A stretch of DNA of 64,000 bases from Siphonodentalium dalli (GCA_032622095.1 CP136068.1:133369989-133433988), one strand, 5' to 3'; shown: positions 26,201-41,200, counted from the stretch's first letter. Numbers and translations: made by a program. The notes: generated by a model from the sequence alone, not told the origin.

Positions 26201-29200
26201 GTTCTGTTTCCGTGTTGGTGATGTTCCGTGTTTTGTACAATAACAGAACGCGAATCGAGCGGACCTCAAATATTATTAAATACTATCAGTACGTACTTGC
26301 TTCTAATTCACTGATGTTACCTGATATTACTGAATATATTTAGGCGACATAATTATCCGAGATCACCATTTTATAGTGTACAAATATATATTTAAACTTT
26401 GTATTGCCTTGTTCAATGGCAAACAAAACGGGATCCATTAATAGTACCCGAAAATAATTGATTCCCAATGATTCCGTGATTTTAATTTTAGAGTCACTCG
26501 AATCTGACTATCAAAATTTTGAACTCCTTCGTATTGGTAAAGATTGAGGGTCCAGATACTGAATGCTTCCAGTTTGATAAGGCATTTGATAAGTGGGTAC
26601 ATGCAAAGAACAGGAAAGCATTGATACAAAAATCTATCAAACTTCAAAGAACACAAACCAGTAAATGTTAAGTTTACCACTCTAATAATCAATCAGACTT
26701 TATTTGTGTTGTTGTTTGAAGTTATGTATTAAATGATTTCAGAGTTTATGTTTGTTTTGAATCATTAAAGATCAAATGCTGAAATTCCGGCTCTCAAATG
26801 TTAAATCTGGCTCCCAATTTTGCCACATAGGCTTGTAAACTGGCTCCTGATATAGTATAGCTAGATATCTGCCCAGATGGATGGAAAATTGGATGAGGTA
26901 AATCCAGTATACCCCCCATTCTCTTCAAAAGTGGGGGTATAAATATATAACTCACTCAAAATCATGCTGGAATTTACAGCCTTTCCTGGTACATGCATTG
27001 CCATAGCGACACCTGGGAACATTTGATTGGACAGGTTCTGCTACTACTCGTCCCATCTGGATGTCCTCTTCTCGCTTCGCTTTTAGAATCTTGAAATAAA
27101 TTTGATAATTTTTAACACTTTCATAACGGAGGCTTCGCTGGTGCAGCATTAAAGATCCTGTGCCAGTGAATTCTCGTATATATTCGAGTCTCTCATAGGG
27201 AGCCTCACATATATAAGAGAATTTACTGGCTTACAAGGTCAAGGTAAATATTGTTAAGACCAATGTATTCTCTTATACTCGCATATATAAGAGAATGTAT
27301 TCACACAGGGTTTTCGAAAAATTTCAGGATGCTCCTGTCATGTAAGGGTTAATATTAAACAGAAATCCAAAATCACAACAAAAACGACATCAGAGATGTG
27401 GGGGTCGAGTTTGGTGCCTATATAAAACATGGCCTTTGTGAGTAATGCATTAAAGACATATTATGGACTTACTTCAGTGAATAAAACAGATAAGTTAGTA
27501 TCCAAACACTATCTCCACTGGAAGAATGTAGTAAATCAACTCTGATTATCGAAAATTCCAACCACATTGACTGTACCATTTATTAATGGGAATAAACATT
27601 ACGGAAATGATTCCACCAAAAATAGTCACTGCATGTAATTCATCACTGCATGTAATTCATCACTGCATGTAATTCATTTATAACAGTGACGCTGTTTTCT
27701 GCCTATTTTGATATAAAATTTATGAAAATACAGTAATGCCCTAAGTAATCGACTCCTTAACCACAGCAGAATTATGGGTAACTTTTCAGGATTTAGTCGG
27801 AAATATGGCTTGTTGCCATTCATCGGAAAGCTCTCGGGGAGAGCTTTCTGATGAATGGCAACAAGCCATATTTCCGACTAAATCCTGAAAAGTTACCCAT
27901 AATTCTGCTGTGGTTAAGAAGTCGATTACTTAGGGCATTACTGTAACTTATCTTGGCATGATTCTTTGATATTCCATTATGAACACCTCAGTGGGGTATT
28001 TAACATTACTTTAACGACAATTGAGCAAGTGTTATGTACCAAATAACAAAGCAAACTGATGTAGGTTCAAATTTAAGTTAACTAATTAAGGGCTATAACT
28101 CCAATTAAGAGATTTTGCGCCATTAGAATTTCATACTATATTTTTCTTTGTGCACCGACATTGGTAAAGATATTATCAAAACAGTTGAGTGTGTAGGTTA
28201 GGTTTTAATCTGATTAACCCTTTACCCAACAGAAGGGCCCTGTGCCAATGCATTCTCTTATATATGCGAGTCGACCATAGGTCGCCTCGCATATATAAGA
28301 GAATGCATTGGCTTAACACATTAAAAATTATAAAATTGTTAAAGAATGTAAGAAAAAATGGTAAAAAGTGTTAAAAAAAGATTTTTTTTTAGGCCAATGC
28401 ATTCTCTTATATATGCGAGGCGACCTATGGTCGACTCGCATATATAAGAGAATGCATTGGCACAGGGCATAACTATAACCATCACAATGTGGTCAATGAG
28501 CCGGTTCCAATGATATCCATATTTGTATGGTTCTATTGAGACAGACCGAAGATATTTTAGGCTGTTGAAGCTTTATTTGGCCGGTTTTGGCCGGTTTGTT
28601 GGGTAAAGGGTTAACTGAAAACAATCACTTACAGCTATCTGTGTGGCCCAAAATTCCATTTCCCTGTCATTTTCCAGAGAACTTGTAAGGACAAACACAT
28701 CAGGCAGCTTCTTAATCCGTCTCGTCAGTGACTGAAACAAAGTTAAGGTGATTAGTTCATTTACGACCCCACAGACAACTTTATATAAAAAAAACACATT
28801 CGCAGCTCACATCTAAGTAATTTCATTCATAAAATATGAATTGGGGAGGGGGGGGGGGGGGACACTCTTTAATCAGATTGGACATAATTTTCAAGTTAAA
28901 TCTTCAATCCATGCACTAATTAACTATGTTTTATGCTTAATGTAAACATAGTATAATACTATATATATATAATAGTATATCCATATAATTTGATTAGATA
29001 CAAGGTTTATTTTCGCGAGTATGATTCAGCAAATGGGGGACAGCTTTAGCGAGGTTCCCCATTTGCTGAATCATACGAGCGAAATAAACCTAGTATCTCG
29101 TCAAACTTTACGGGTATTGTTTTTATCCATCGCCAAAGTTTAAAAGTCGTTAACATCTATTAAATTTGTTTAAATGGGATAAGAAATTAATTGGGAATTT

Positions 29201-32200
29201 CTTTAGAAAACAATTAAATCAATTGCAAGATTATGTGTTGTAGTTCTGAGTACGTGACTTGATTATGATACCTGAAGTATCCGTTCTTGCTTTATTTTAG
29301 CACGTGCTAAAATAAAGCCATGGTTTATTTTGCAGCTTTTATATATATAGTAGATAACAAATGTGATGGACAAAAAGCGATATAGATGTGTTTTACATGT
29401 CAAGTACACATGCATACAATTAAATTAATTTTTTTTATTCTTTTTCTTCAAATTTTGGAAAACAAATCCAGGTCGGCCCAATTTTGGCAGGTAGGTTGGG
29501 AAACCGGAAACACAGATGTTTTTTTTTTTGGCCTAAGGCCTATCTTATATTCTCGTCACATCACTGTGCTCAGCAAAGTGGGACCACCAGACAGTATTAT
29601 GGGCCAATTAGGCCACAAAAAGTAAATGTTTCGTTTCTCGGGCAATTTTTTTATCCAAAAGCATGCAGATGTCCTCTTATTCAGCACCCTTAAACATGCG
29701 GAGTAATGCCAAATTGAGAACATGGTAATTGCAGTACATTGTGGGAGTCAATTATCCCAACGATTTTCTAACCTTCTTCTGAACGTTGCTTTGATTGGAA
29801 AATTTGCCATTTACAAAAAACACACTTTCAACTTTGATGCATGTTGATGGGTTAACTGCGTGATCAGTGGTTGTTACGTGTCACTGGCCTTATTACTGTG
29901 TGGGTATTCAACATGAATTACAAGTAAGAAACATAGTATCCACATTTATACATTTTTGACATTATTAGGTTCCCTGTCAGAACTTCAGAAAGCTACCATG
30001 CTTTGAACTGGTGGAGTATGATCTGGGCATAGCTAGAATAGAGCTTCATGGCATTATCTATTGGAGGACCGCTGCAGAATATATACTCACATGGGGCTGA
30101 AATCTATTACAGGTATTACACCATGCCTGCATCGATTGATCCGATGTGAGTGAGAACTGTAAAACCTCTGCAAATGAGACAGGGATTGGATCTTTGACCG
30201 GCCCTGAAATAAAATTTGAGTTGATATTAGGCCAAAATTAAAAAATAAAAATTTCCCCTGATACAACCTACCCTAAAAGAAATCCTATCCACTAACTATT
30301 TTATTGGTTACCAAGAGAATTATTTCTATTTTCAATCAGGATGATAAGCATATCAGTTGAAATAATTAAAATGTATTGGGAACCTCGATTAGGCAAAATG
30401 TTGTCTGCCAATTTGTTGATATAGAGAAACTAAACTAAAAAAGAAATAGAATCTATGTGAAGAAGTTTCTATAGAAAAATTTGATAATAAAGAAACTTTC
30501 CAAAAGATGAGGCCTAAGCAGAATGAGGTCCCCAGAGGATGAATTTAGTGATGCTAGTCCACTATGGGGGATAGCATCACCAAATTCACCCTCTGAGAAC
30601 CTCATTCTCCAAATGTCCGGCACCATATTTTCAGACCTGTTGGTACATGTGGTCTTCAACTAAATTAAAGTGAAGCAATCTGGGAAAATTAGATCAGTAA
30701 TCAGTACATCAAGTGTTCGCCGTACCTGAAGTGAAGCATTCTGGGTATGTGAGATTGGTACATGTCTTGGTAGTATCTTTGACGGTAGTTTCTTCACAGC
30801 GACACTTCAGTGTGGTTTCTAACTTCATGCCAAATAGTTTAGAAATTATAGATTCTTCATCCCCTCGAATTGGTGGCCTGTAATAGATATATAAGAATAT
30901 ATAACAAGAGGTACGCTGTCGCGTGGCATTTGCCCCCGACCGTAGCAATTCGGATTAAGCATGGACGAAACTGTGGATACCCGAGGAGGTCTCTATGACC
31001 ATTCCAAAAGAAGTTCGTACTAGAAATTTCGTAAACCCAAAAACAAGTGATCCAGAAAACCAAAAACAAGCGAGTTTTCTAAGTTGAAAAAAGGGCCATA
31101 ACTCTGGCAAAAATCATCAGATCATACCCAAATTCGCACTTGACATGTATTTTCATATAATTGAACCACAAAAATACGGGATTTGCAATCGTGCCACCAA
31201 AGCTCTTGCTATCATCTGGAAACCCAAAAAACAAGAGAAAAATTGAATTTTCTAAGTAAAAAAAGAGCCATAACTCTGGTGAAAATGGGTGGATGAAACC
31301 CGCGCTATGCATGTAGCTGTTCCCCCATGCTGCTCTATCACCATACCAAATATCAGCTAAATCTGCCCAGCGGTTGCTGAACAATAATGCAAAATGTTTG
31401 TACGGACGTCAACTATATACCCGCCGACTTAGTCGGGGGCATAATAATTGATGCAGTTACAGTAATGCTCTAAATAATCGACTCCTTAACCACAGCAGAT
31501 TTATGGGTAATTTTTAGGATTTAGTCGGAAATATGGCTTGTTGCCATTCATTGGAAAGCTCTCACTAAGAGCTTTCCGATGAATCGCAACAAGCCATATT
31601 TCTGACTAAATCCTGAGAGCTTTACAATGAATGGCAACAAGCCATATTTCTGACTAAATCCTGAGAGCTTTCCGATGAATGGCAACAAGCCATATTTCTG
31701 ACTAAATCCTGAAAAATTACCCATAATTATGCTGTGGTTAAGGAGTCGATTAATTAGGGAATTAATGTATTTAGAGCAGTCCACAGTAAATTAGTTGTAA
31801 TATGCTTTAAATTAATATTACTCTGGTCATAAGGCATTGATTTGATTGCCCATCCTCGCTTAGGATTAACATACTGACAATATCCATTGACTCCTGACCA
31901 GGTACTCAGTTAACAGGAGAAACCCCAAGACAACTCCAGTATGAGATAGCTTACCAAGCAGTAATCTAACCACTGAACCATGCCACCACACATCGCATCA
32001 GGCCTAAACCACAAATATTATTTGTTTCCAATAATGAACGTAGAAAAATTAAGAAACAAGCAGTTAAATTTTCCACAAAATATTGACAGCTACTGAAATT
32101 TGCTTAAGCTAAAAAAAAACAGCCGAAGGATTTCCTTTTGCCTCGGTATTTGCCTTGGCTTAGCTGATATCCAATACTAATTAACAGGTCTGCCAACACA

Positions 32201-35200
32201 TACGGTAATGCTCTAAATAAGTTACCCATAATTTTGCTGTGGTTAAGGAGTCGATTATTTAGAGCATTACTGTACCTACATTCAGGCCTCGGCTCACAAG
32301 GCGACTCGGGCGAGATTTTCGCCTTACTGTCGCTGACGTCGCCCTATCGTCGCTCTAAGGCGAAATCGAAGTCGCCTTCAATTTTAGGAGATTTTTTTTT
32401 TTTTTTCTTAATTTTTTTTTCCGCCAGACATGTCCGTGTATAGATGAATTGTGGCGGCCATCCCAAAAAGAAACAGACGATGCAGAGACAAAGACCCAAG
32501 TGTTTAAAATAAAAAATAAAATATGACCTATTGTTTTGTGTTGTTATTGAGTCGCCTTTGTTCCCTTTGCGGTAATGAATGTTAATCACGAATGTTTTGA
32601 CACGCTGAAAACACGATGAGATGTTCGCATCTGTGTTGTTACTGACCATCGTGAGTGTCGCAAATAAATGTTTTAATTAACACTTATCAGCTCCACGAAG
32701 GGTGATTGAGATGCGTGTTTATTTTACTAAAACAATAACCCTTTGATGTCCGATATTCACGACAACCCAACATATGTTGCTGTAAGCCTGTCAAGCAGTA
32801 TATAGCCACTGAATTGATGGCAGATTTCATTATTCCTTGATCATTCATGATGTCTCTCACATCTTGGTTGTCGACACAATCCCCGTCTTCTAAACGGAAA
32901 CGTGATACTAGTGATACACCTGTTACACCTTCTAAAAAGTACTGCAAAAAACTTGCTCAAACTGCGTTCGATTGGTATGTCTTAGATGACAACAAAAAGT
33001 GGCATTGTTCCGTCTGCAGGGCTGCCAAGCTCGACACAGCATATTCTCGAGGTCATGAGACCCCGGCGAAAACAACAAACCACACTCGACATGGCACTTG
33101 TAAGTATAAATATATTTTATTTACTTTTTAACAACATTCATACGATTTAATTTATAATTTAAAAAAAAAATCATCTCAAATAATTCGATCGTGGTGTTTG
33201 TTTCATCAACATGGTGAAATATGGTCATGAAACTTGACATGTATGGATTAGAGTTATATCCCGTAGTTCTGTTCGGAGCACCGAGTAGAACACAGTCAAA
33301 CCGGAGTATTAATATCCGGGTACTTAGAAAGCCGTGAATATAGTCCAGGAAGGACAACTCTATCTTCTCAGTAACCGCTATTTCGTTGTATTTTTGAAGA
33401 CGCATTCTCTGTTGACATTAAAATTAACTAAGTTAGCATGCGCCAAATTAGGGATAGCTATAGATTACTTATTATGGTGGCTAAATCCCGACTACTCTGG
33501 CTCCCTGTTGATAAATTAATTAGTCACCATTGTATCACTGCTCATTCAGTGGAAGTTTTATTACTTAATCGGATTATCCGTGGCCGAGTTATTCGTTAGT
33601 TTCTATTGTTTCGTCCCAGCAATATTATATGGGGGCTGTATTGGTTTATCTTTATTGTGCATCTGTTCATTAGTCCCTTTGTTGTTTCCAGCCGATACCC
33701 ACATTACAGCTGTCACCAAAAGTAAGCTCGCAAAACAACAGCCGTTGATTAAATTGATAGAACAGAAAATCTCCAAAGACGAAGAGCACATCCTGACGTA
33801 CCTTAAATCTGCCTACCACATCGCAATTCGGGAATTACCAAAAGAAGAATTCGCACACATCATCGACTTAGTTGGTTCATTGGGTGTTGAGACAATAGAA
33901 CATTCACGTCTGACATACAAAAGTGACAAATCCTTATCTGACTTTCAAAGTGCTATCGCCGATGTTATTCTTGAGGACAATCTTTCCGAAGTGCGATCAG
34001 CTGACAGTTACTGTATTATTCTTGACGAGAGCACCGACCGTATCAATCAGAAACGACTTCTGATTTACCTGCAATATTTCCACAACAGTGTCGTCAAGAC
34101 GTGCCTTCTCGAGAATGTGGAGATTACGAGTGGTTCAGCGACCGCCGATATTCTCGTTACCGTCATTCTTGCTACCTTCAAGAAACACAACCTGGACAAA
34201 TCCAAACTTATCGGTATTGGTTCGGACGGTGCTAGTGTTATGACAGGCCGTGTGAAGGGTGTTGTGGTGCAACTTCGCGAGAGGACAAATTCTGCTTTAG
34301 TGGGAATTCATTGTGCAGCACATCGGTGTGCTTTGGCATCATCACAGGCTGCTAAACTAGTTCCCGACTTAGTCAAATACAACAGGACAGTCGCCAGTAT
34401 TTTCTATTACTTCAGCAGCTCAGCACTTCGAAGCAACAAATTACGTGAGATCCAAACACTCTTGGACATGCCGAATCTAAAGTTTGCTCAACTTCATGCC
34501 GTGCGTTGGCTAAGTTTGGGTAGAGCTGTGGAGATTCTTTACAGAACATACCCTGCTTTGGTTGTTACGTTAGAGAATGATAGTTCGGCCGTAGCAAAGG
34601 GATTATTGAAGGAAGTTCGACAGTACAAATTCATTGGTATCACCCACATGTTGATGGACACACTACCGTTCCTGACGAAGCTCAGTAAGGTTTTCCAGAC
34701 GAATCTGTTGGACTTTAGTTGTATTAAACCCTCAGTTGACAGTACATGTGCAGCCCTGTCAGACTTCTTAGTTCTAGATGGACTCAGATCTTACATGGAC
34801 AAATTAGATTTCTTTGTGAAAGAGGAATATAACGACATACCAACGACAAATACACAAACAACATACGAACGACCGAACAACGAATGTCAACATTCTGTTG
34901 TCAAGGAAAGTGTGAAGTTAAACGTCGACGGTTTTGCAGGATTCGACAAACCTGACAATAGTGAGGACAATGTTGACTCTCCTGCTGTTGAACTGACCAA
35001 CTATACACAGCAGAAGGACATTGTGAAGTCCATTATGCAAACGTATGTTGGTCATGTGATCTCCAACCTTAAAGATAGGTTTACTGACATTGCAATTGTT
35101 GAGAAAATGAATGTGCTCACACCTGTTTCTATTCTAGAAGCTAATTCTAGTGATGTTATTGATGTATTTGTTAAATTTGGTCTTGATGAATTGTCTGATC

Positions 35201-38200
35201 TTGTTGACCATTTCTCCATTGGTGGCAAAGTAGAATGTAAGAAAGAGTTTATGATTTACAAGAGATTGGTTGTAGGAAGCTATTATAATAAGAAACATTT
35301 TAATGATGTTGTTAATGCAATGGACAGTAAGCATTTTGATACCTTGCCTCACTTGTTGCCATTATTAAGAATTGCTGTCACTTTACCTGTGTCCAGTGTT
35401 GCGTGTGAGCGGGGGTTCTCAACCCAAAACCGTATCAAATCTAAACACAGAACATCCATGAGCAATGAAACACTAAATGATCTCATGATAATTAGTGAAG
35501 ATGGTCCGGATGCATCCAAGTTTGACTTCAATAGGGCCTTGTTGAAATGGAGATCGGTCAAGGACAGGAGAGTATTTCACTTCTCCAATTCAACAAGGCT
35601 TACTTGAAGTCATTCAACATTCTACATCCAACTTGATATCATGATATCATTCAGTGCCAAACATTGTTACAAAATGAGTAGATAACAAGCCTATAATACA
35701 TTATACAGTAAATATATTAGAACTTACAATAAGTTTAACTGATAATTACTTCTCATTTAAACATACATTTATCATAACAAACTGATAAATATTTAATGAA
35801 ACATAAAAAACTATATCATAGATCTTGTTATCTTAACATTTTGTTGTCAGCTGTACCACATGTATTATATGTTAGTTTTGTTGCTTATGTTATTCCATGT
35901 GCTATTATATTTCATGTTATATGCTATCGATTAAAAGAATAAAATAATTTTAAAAATATCGCTTTAATTTTTTGTCTCCCTAAATTTCCTGAAGTCTCCC
36001 TAAATTTCCTGGAGGGAGACTTCAAGTCTCCCTGTTCTGAACCCCTAGGCTGAGGCCTGCCTACATTCAGCATTTTTAAAGGAGATTGTGAGTTAATTTG
36101 CAAAATTTTCAACAATATGGGTGGAGTTTTCTACTCACAGATCATCTTTAGTGGATTCTGTGGGCGGAGTTTCTGTGGGTGGTGTTTCTTCTTTGTCATC
36201 TTCTTTACTACTCTCATCGTCCTTTTTCTTTCCTTTCTTCTTCTTTTTCTTTGACTTGGTGCTCGATGAATCGCTCTCAGATTTCTCCTCAGAGGAAGGA
36301 GTTGCTCCCTTTTCAGGAGGCGGTTCTTCCTCAACAACATTCCGCAGAGCTGTCTCCTAAAACAAAATTTTACAAAACCATGTATTAAAAGAATAAATAT
36401 GAAAAAAAATACATATCAAAATTTTCCTACCCAAGCCTACTCTAAATTTTTCAACCATGCTAGCAGAAACAGATAACCTTTTTTATATGTAAATTACAAA
36501 ACATATGAACTAACCTATAGAACATATGGGCTAAATTATAAGAAATAAATGTTTTTTGTTTGAATACCTGAAACATCTCATTTGTGTCTGGAAAGAAATA
36601 TCAAATTTTCACTCGCGGCTTGATATTTGAGTATTTAAACAAAAACTGTAGGTATTCTCTATATATTACAACTGTAAGAAAAAGCTAAACATTATAGAAC
36701 ATATGGGCTAGCTTACAGAACATGGGTTAACTTACAGCGCATATGGGCTAACTTACAGAACACATGGGTTAACATGCAGCACATATGGGCTAACTTAATT
36801 ACAGAACACATAGGTTAACTTACATAATGTATGGCCTAATTTAGAGAACACATGGGCTAGCTTACACCATATATCAGTTATCTTACAGAACATATAGGCT
36901 GACTTACAGAACAAATGGGTTAACTTGGAGAACAAATGGGCTAACTTATAGAATATATGGACTAACTTAAAAAACATTACAGAACATATCGGCTGACTTA
37001 CAGATCATATGTGTTAACATACACAACATATGGGCTAACTTACATAACATATGGGCTAACCTACATAACATATGGGCTAACTTACAGTATGTATTTGCTG
37101 CAGTAAGAACCTGCTCCAGCTGAGAATAAGTCTTGGGTAGTTGACCTTTGCCGTTGTTTCCTCAATATCACCGAGCAACAAGCCGAGGGCAGCTGCCTCA
37201 GGGATCGTTCTGAATGCCCGTAGAAAATTACTGCCCTATAAAAATAAAAAAGTAAGGCCAAAACGTTAATGTTTCCCTTGACAAGAAATATCCGTGTGAA
37301 AAGTATGTTTTTTAACCCTTCTTTACTAAATACTAATTGATGGGTAATTCCCTCTGGAAATTTTCAGATTATCTCACCATTTCCCACCAATGAATAATAA
37401 CACCTTTGCATTTATACTATCTGTTCTTTTATCTGTCTTCTCATATTAACATTAAGCATGGGTTTTAGAAAAATTACTGTCATTTGGCATTGGCCAAGCT
37501 GCCCAGGCAATCAAATCAATGAATCGTGGCCAGGAATGAATTATTTCATACAATTAGGCCAGTAAAAAAAGCTGTATTTCTCAAGCACTGCACGCATCAC
37601 TAAAAAGCCTGTCGCATCTAATATTTTTTCAGTCCAATTACTGGTCTGTTCCTCATTATTCTTTCATGGGTAGTTATGAATTCACAGAGCATTTTTTGTG
37701 CCAACCGTTTTCCATTCTATCACTTTTTCCTGTTTACTATGTGCGCTAAAAGTAAACAAATGCCAATGAACTAAAGTACGCCTGGGATAAGTACCAGTAT
37801 GATACTTGTATCAGGGTTTCCGCCAGGCCGGCTGCGGGTCCGCCGCCCGGACCCATTCCCCCTGCTGACCTTTGCCATGAAATCCCGCTCATACACAAAT
37901 AAATGACGTTATTAAAAACTAATTCAGTCTTGTCTGTCTCGGCAGGCTATATATGATATCTAATTCTATTTTCATTAATAATGACCAAATGGAATGGACA
38001 CAGTCCATCTTCAGAAGAAAAAAAATAACAGCATGAACAAACCATAAATAGTGACACCCCACAAATAGTTCCACGGGATTTCCCCACGTGATTGGTGTGG
38101 AATTCCCTATCAAGGGAGATATCATTGGTTCAATTTACTTCAGAGTATGGGAACGTGGATCATAAAAACTGCCTCATTTATTATCTCGACGTGAATATTG

Positions 38201-41200
38201 ACAAGGCATTTGTACTAATTTATTCATCATTATTCCAACTTGTATAAAACATGTGTATAATTTGAGGCATGAGGAAACACACAAATATCGTATAATTTAT
38301 AGTAATATAAAATTGCGACTTGGCTAATTACTGTTGTTTTAGGGCAATGGATCGTTAATTTAGTGGTTGCCTCATTGTCGCGAACTGAAGCATGAAAACG
38401 ATTGGGCTAATGGCGATCATCATTAAAGAATCTTTGTGCAAAATACTCAAGTTCGTGGCTTAGCGTCAATGCCCCATTCAGAGTAAGAGTTTGTCTAATG
38501 CTCATTCCCAGGCTGGCTTAGATAATCATTCCGATGTGACGTCATCTAGTAGAAGTTTGCAGACACGTGCAGTTAACTGTGTCACAATAATAGAGATAAT
38601 CAAAGCTATATTATACCGCAGTCATTGAATATCATGCACATGTCCACGATTATTAGTCAGGTCAAGGACGCCCAATGTTTTGCTGCTCTTTTGCAGTTGA
38701 ATTATCAGATACTAATACATATAATTTGATATAAATGTGTGAGACAGGGAATAAAATAAAGACACACAGACACAGTGAGAATGGGTTTGTTTATTTATTT
38801 TTTTTAATATCGGATTTATCATCTTTTTAGATTTAGTTTGCGCCGGCATTTTGTCTTGTTACTTACCTGTGATCGCCGTTTGTTTCTCAAAATCCTGATG
38901 AAAAATGCCCCTCATGACGTACCGATCCATAAGTCGCGGGAAATTTTTAATAAGGGAAATTGGGTTAGAAAGTTGCGACTTATACATCGGCCGGTACGGT
39001 AAATGGCAAAATTACAGATAAATCGGTCTTCATATATTTAATTATTTACTGGGTTTCCCCCATAGCAGCTACCGGACACATTCCCCAGAACCCTAGCGGA
39101 AACCCTGTGTATGAATGCCTAGTATTGGCAATGTCTCAAAGCAGTTGGCCAGCTCAGACATTGTAGGCCTGGTGTGCCATATGATTTAGTCAAACAATGA
39201 GTAAACTCAAAGATAGCTGCCGGCGACAATAATTTTTATCGTAAATAGTTCAAATCGATAACTCCCACCTAGAAGTCATCCTATACATGCCTGTAAATTT
39301 TCTCCAATATGTAAGGGCTGCAGGATGTGCCGATGGATTTAAATATGATATCCAAGATTATCCTATTGAAATACATTAGCATTTTAGAAACCAATGGTAA
39401 AATATTATAGAACATGAAGAGAATGTAAATATTTCTGCCATAATTGAAAATACAAACCTGGCACGTCTGTCCTTTCTGTTGGTCGAGCATATGGAAGAGG
39501 AACCCCAGTTCACAAGAGAGACAGTTCTCCTTCTGACATAGATGGTTCAGTAAGGTACACCTCAGAGGCTCGACAAAAAATAATGTCTGAAAAACAAAGT
39601 AAAAACATCAGGGACCGGACCGGTGAAGAGATTTTCTACCTATTTTAGGAAAGGGTCCTGGGCCTCTCGTCGATTTCCGATTCAAATGATATGTTGAAAA
39701 TGGACAGATGAATTGTTCATTGATAACCGAATCGAAGATCGAAGATGTCTACCTCAGGTACATGTAAACTCTGTAATGTATTTTTTCTACCCTTTTTGGA
39801 AAATGGTTCTGGCCCATTTCCATGGTTAAGTTTATATTTTCCCCACGACAGTCACTTCGCGCGGTCAATGATTCTGTATTCTTTGGAAAATGTGTAAATA
39901 TTGTGATAAAATATATTTAAAATTTTTTAACAAATATCATGTCTTCTATGGAATAAACTGGTTTACAGTCACAATTGTGATATTTTATTACAGTTATTGG
40001 TTATATTAGATGAATGGGAAATTAACACTTAAACTCCGATATAGAAAGGTATATGGATGGGGATTACAGTAATGCCCTAAATAATCGACTCATTAACAAC
40101 AGCAGAATTATGGGAAATTTTTCAGGATTTAGTCGGAAATATGGCTTGTTGCCATTCATCGGAAAGCTCTCACTGAGAGCTTTCCGATGAATGGCAACAA
40201 GCCATATTTCCGACTAAATCCTGAAAAGTTACCCATAATTCTGCTGTGGTTAAGGAGTCGATTATTTAGGGCATTACTGTAGATGTAAAAGCAGTTATTT
40301 ATCCCAGGGACCAGTCTTGAGGTTTCAAATTGGGAGAAGTCAGGTCTCCCTGTGGACTGTTATCATGGAGAAGTAACAATGGCTGAAGTTGAATATAACA
40401 ACACCCCAACATTACCCTGCTATGGTCCAATAAGTATACTAGAGCCCATTTTTAAAACCATTATAGTGAGTAAGAACACCATTATAATCCGTAAATATAC
40501 TTTAGTTTCCTTACTCGTATTTAAATTCGCGCAGTACTATTTTTCGCTCAGTTTTGAATTCGCGCACTTTAAATTTGCGAACCTAGCTGCGCGAATTCAA
40601 AACTGACAAAAATATTTTCGTAATATTTCCGTATACCTTGAAGCTGATGAAGTTTTGGTTCTTAGTCATTGCTGAGGATAGTATATGTGTATATAAAACA
40701 CAATCTTAGCGGATTTACATCTTGTTGACAATTACCTAGTAACTACATACATCATTATTTTGTGGCGACCTGGAGTATTAGTATTTCTTATACAAGCATT
40801 TCAACAATGTATGTTACCATGATTTGTCGCTTGGCATTGTGAGCAATCGTCTTGATAGCGGTTGGCCGAATGTAAATATATGCATACATTTATAGGCGTA
40901 ATTGTCTATTCAACCGTTCATAATATATGTAAATTCAGCAACATGGCCATCTTGTATTTCATATGGACTGTGGTTTAGTTTAAACTAGGGAGTCGTACTA
41001 TTTTTCGCTGAGTTTTAAATTCGCGCACCATTGGGTGTGCGAAAAATAGTACTGCGCGGATTTAAATACGAGTAAGGTATGATGTTGGGACATATTCATA
41101 CTAGTAAATGGGAGAGAAGTCACTTCTGCCTGGGACAAAAATAAGGAGAAGTGGCAAATTTTAGTGAGAATGTCTCCCTCTAGGCTGATCCCTGATCTGA

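Larger units (their letters stand above)
32283..36059 (+). mobile_element. Autonomous-looking hAT DNA transposon nested in PAN2 intron 14
   Basis: A 3777-bp element bounded by an exact 8-bp target duplication CCTACATT (32275-32282 and 36060-36067), the hallmark length for hAT. Its terminal repeats begin CAGGCCTCGGC at the left and CAGGCCTCAGC when the right end is read inwards. The subterminal DNA is rich in GTCGCC/GTCTCC-type repeats at both ends. It encodes one transposase on the plus strand, opposite to PAN2. The perfect duplication and long intact reading frame suggest recent insertion. The left target duplication sits immediately beside a shortened foldback MITE (32203-32272). Confidence 0.95.

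Noticed and set aside
33580-33691. In-frame hydrophobic start ([13 protein letters not shown]) upstream of the transposase catalytic exon
   Set aside because: It ends exactly at a strong acceptor that joins the zinc-finger exon in frame, and the residues do not resemble transposases. Treated as intron.
36121-36388. Plus-strand frames of 69-79 residues
   Set aside because: They are antisense shadows of PAN2 exon 14; the Ser/Phe-rich composition comes from its Lys/Glu codons.
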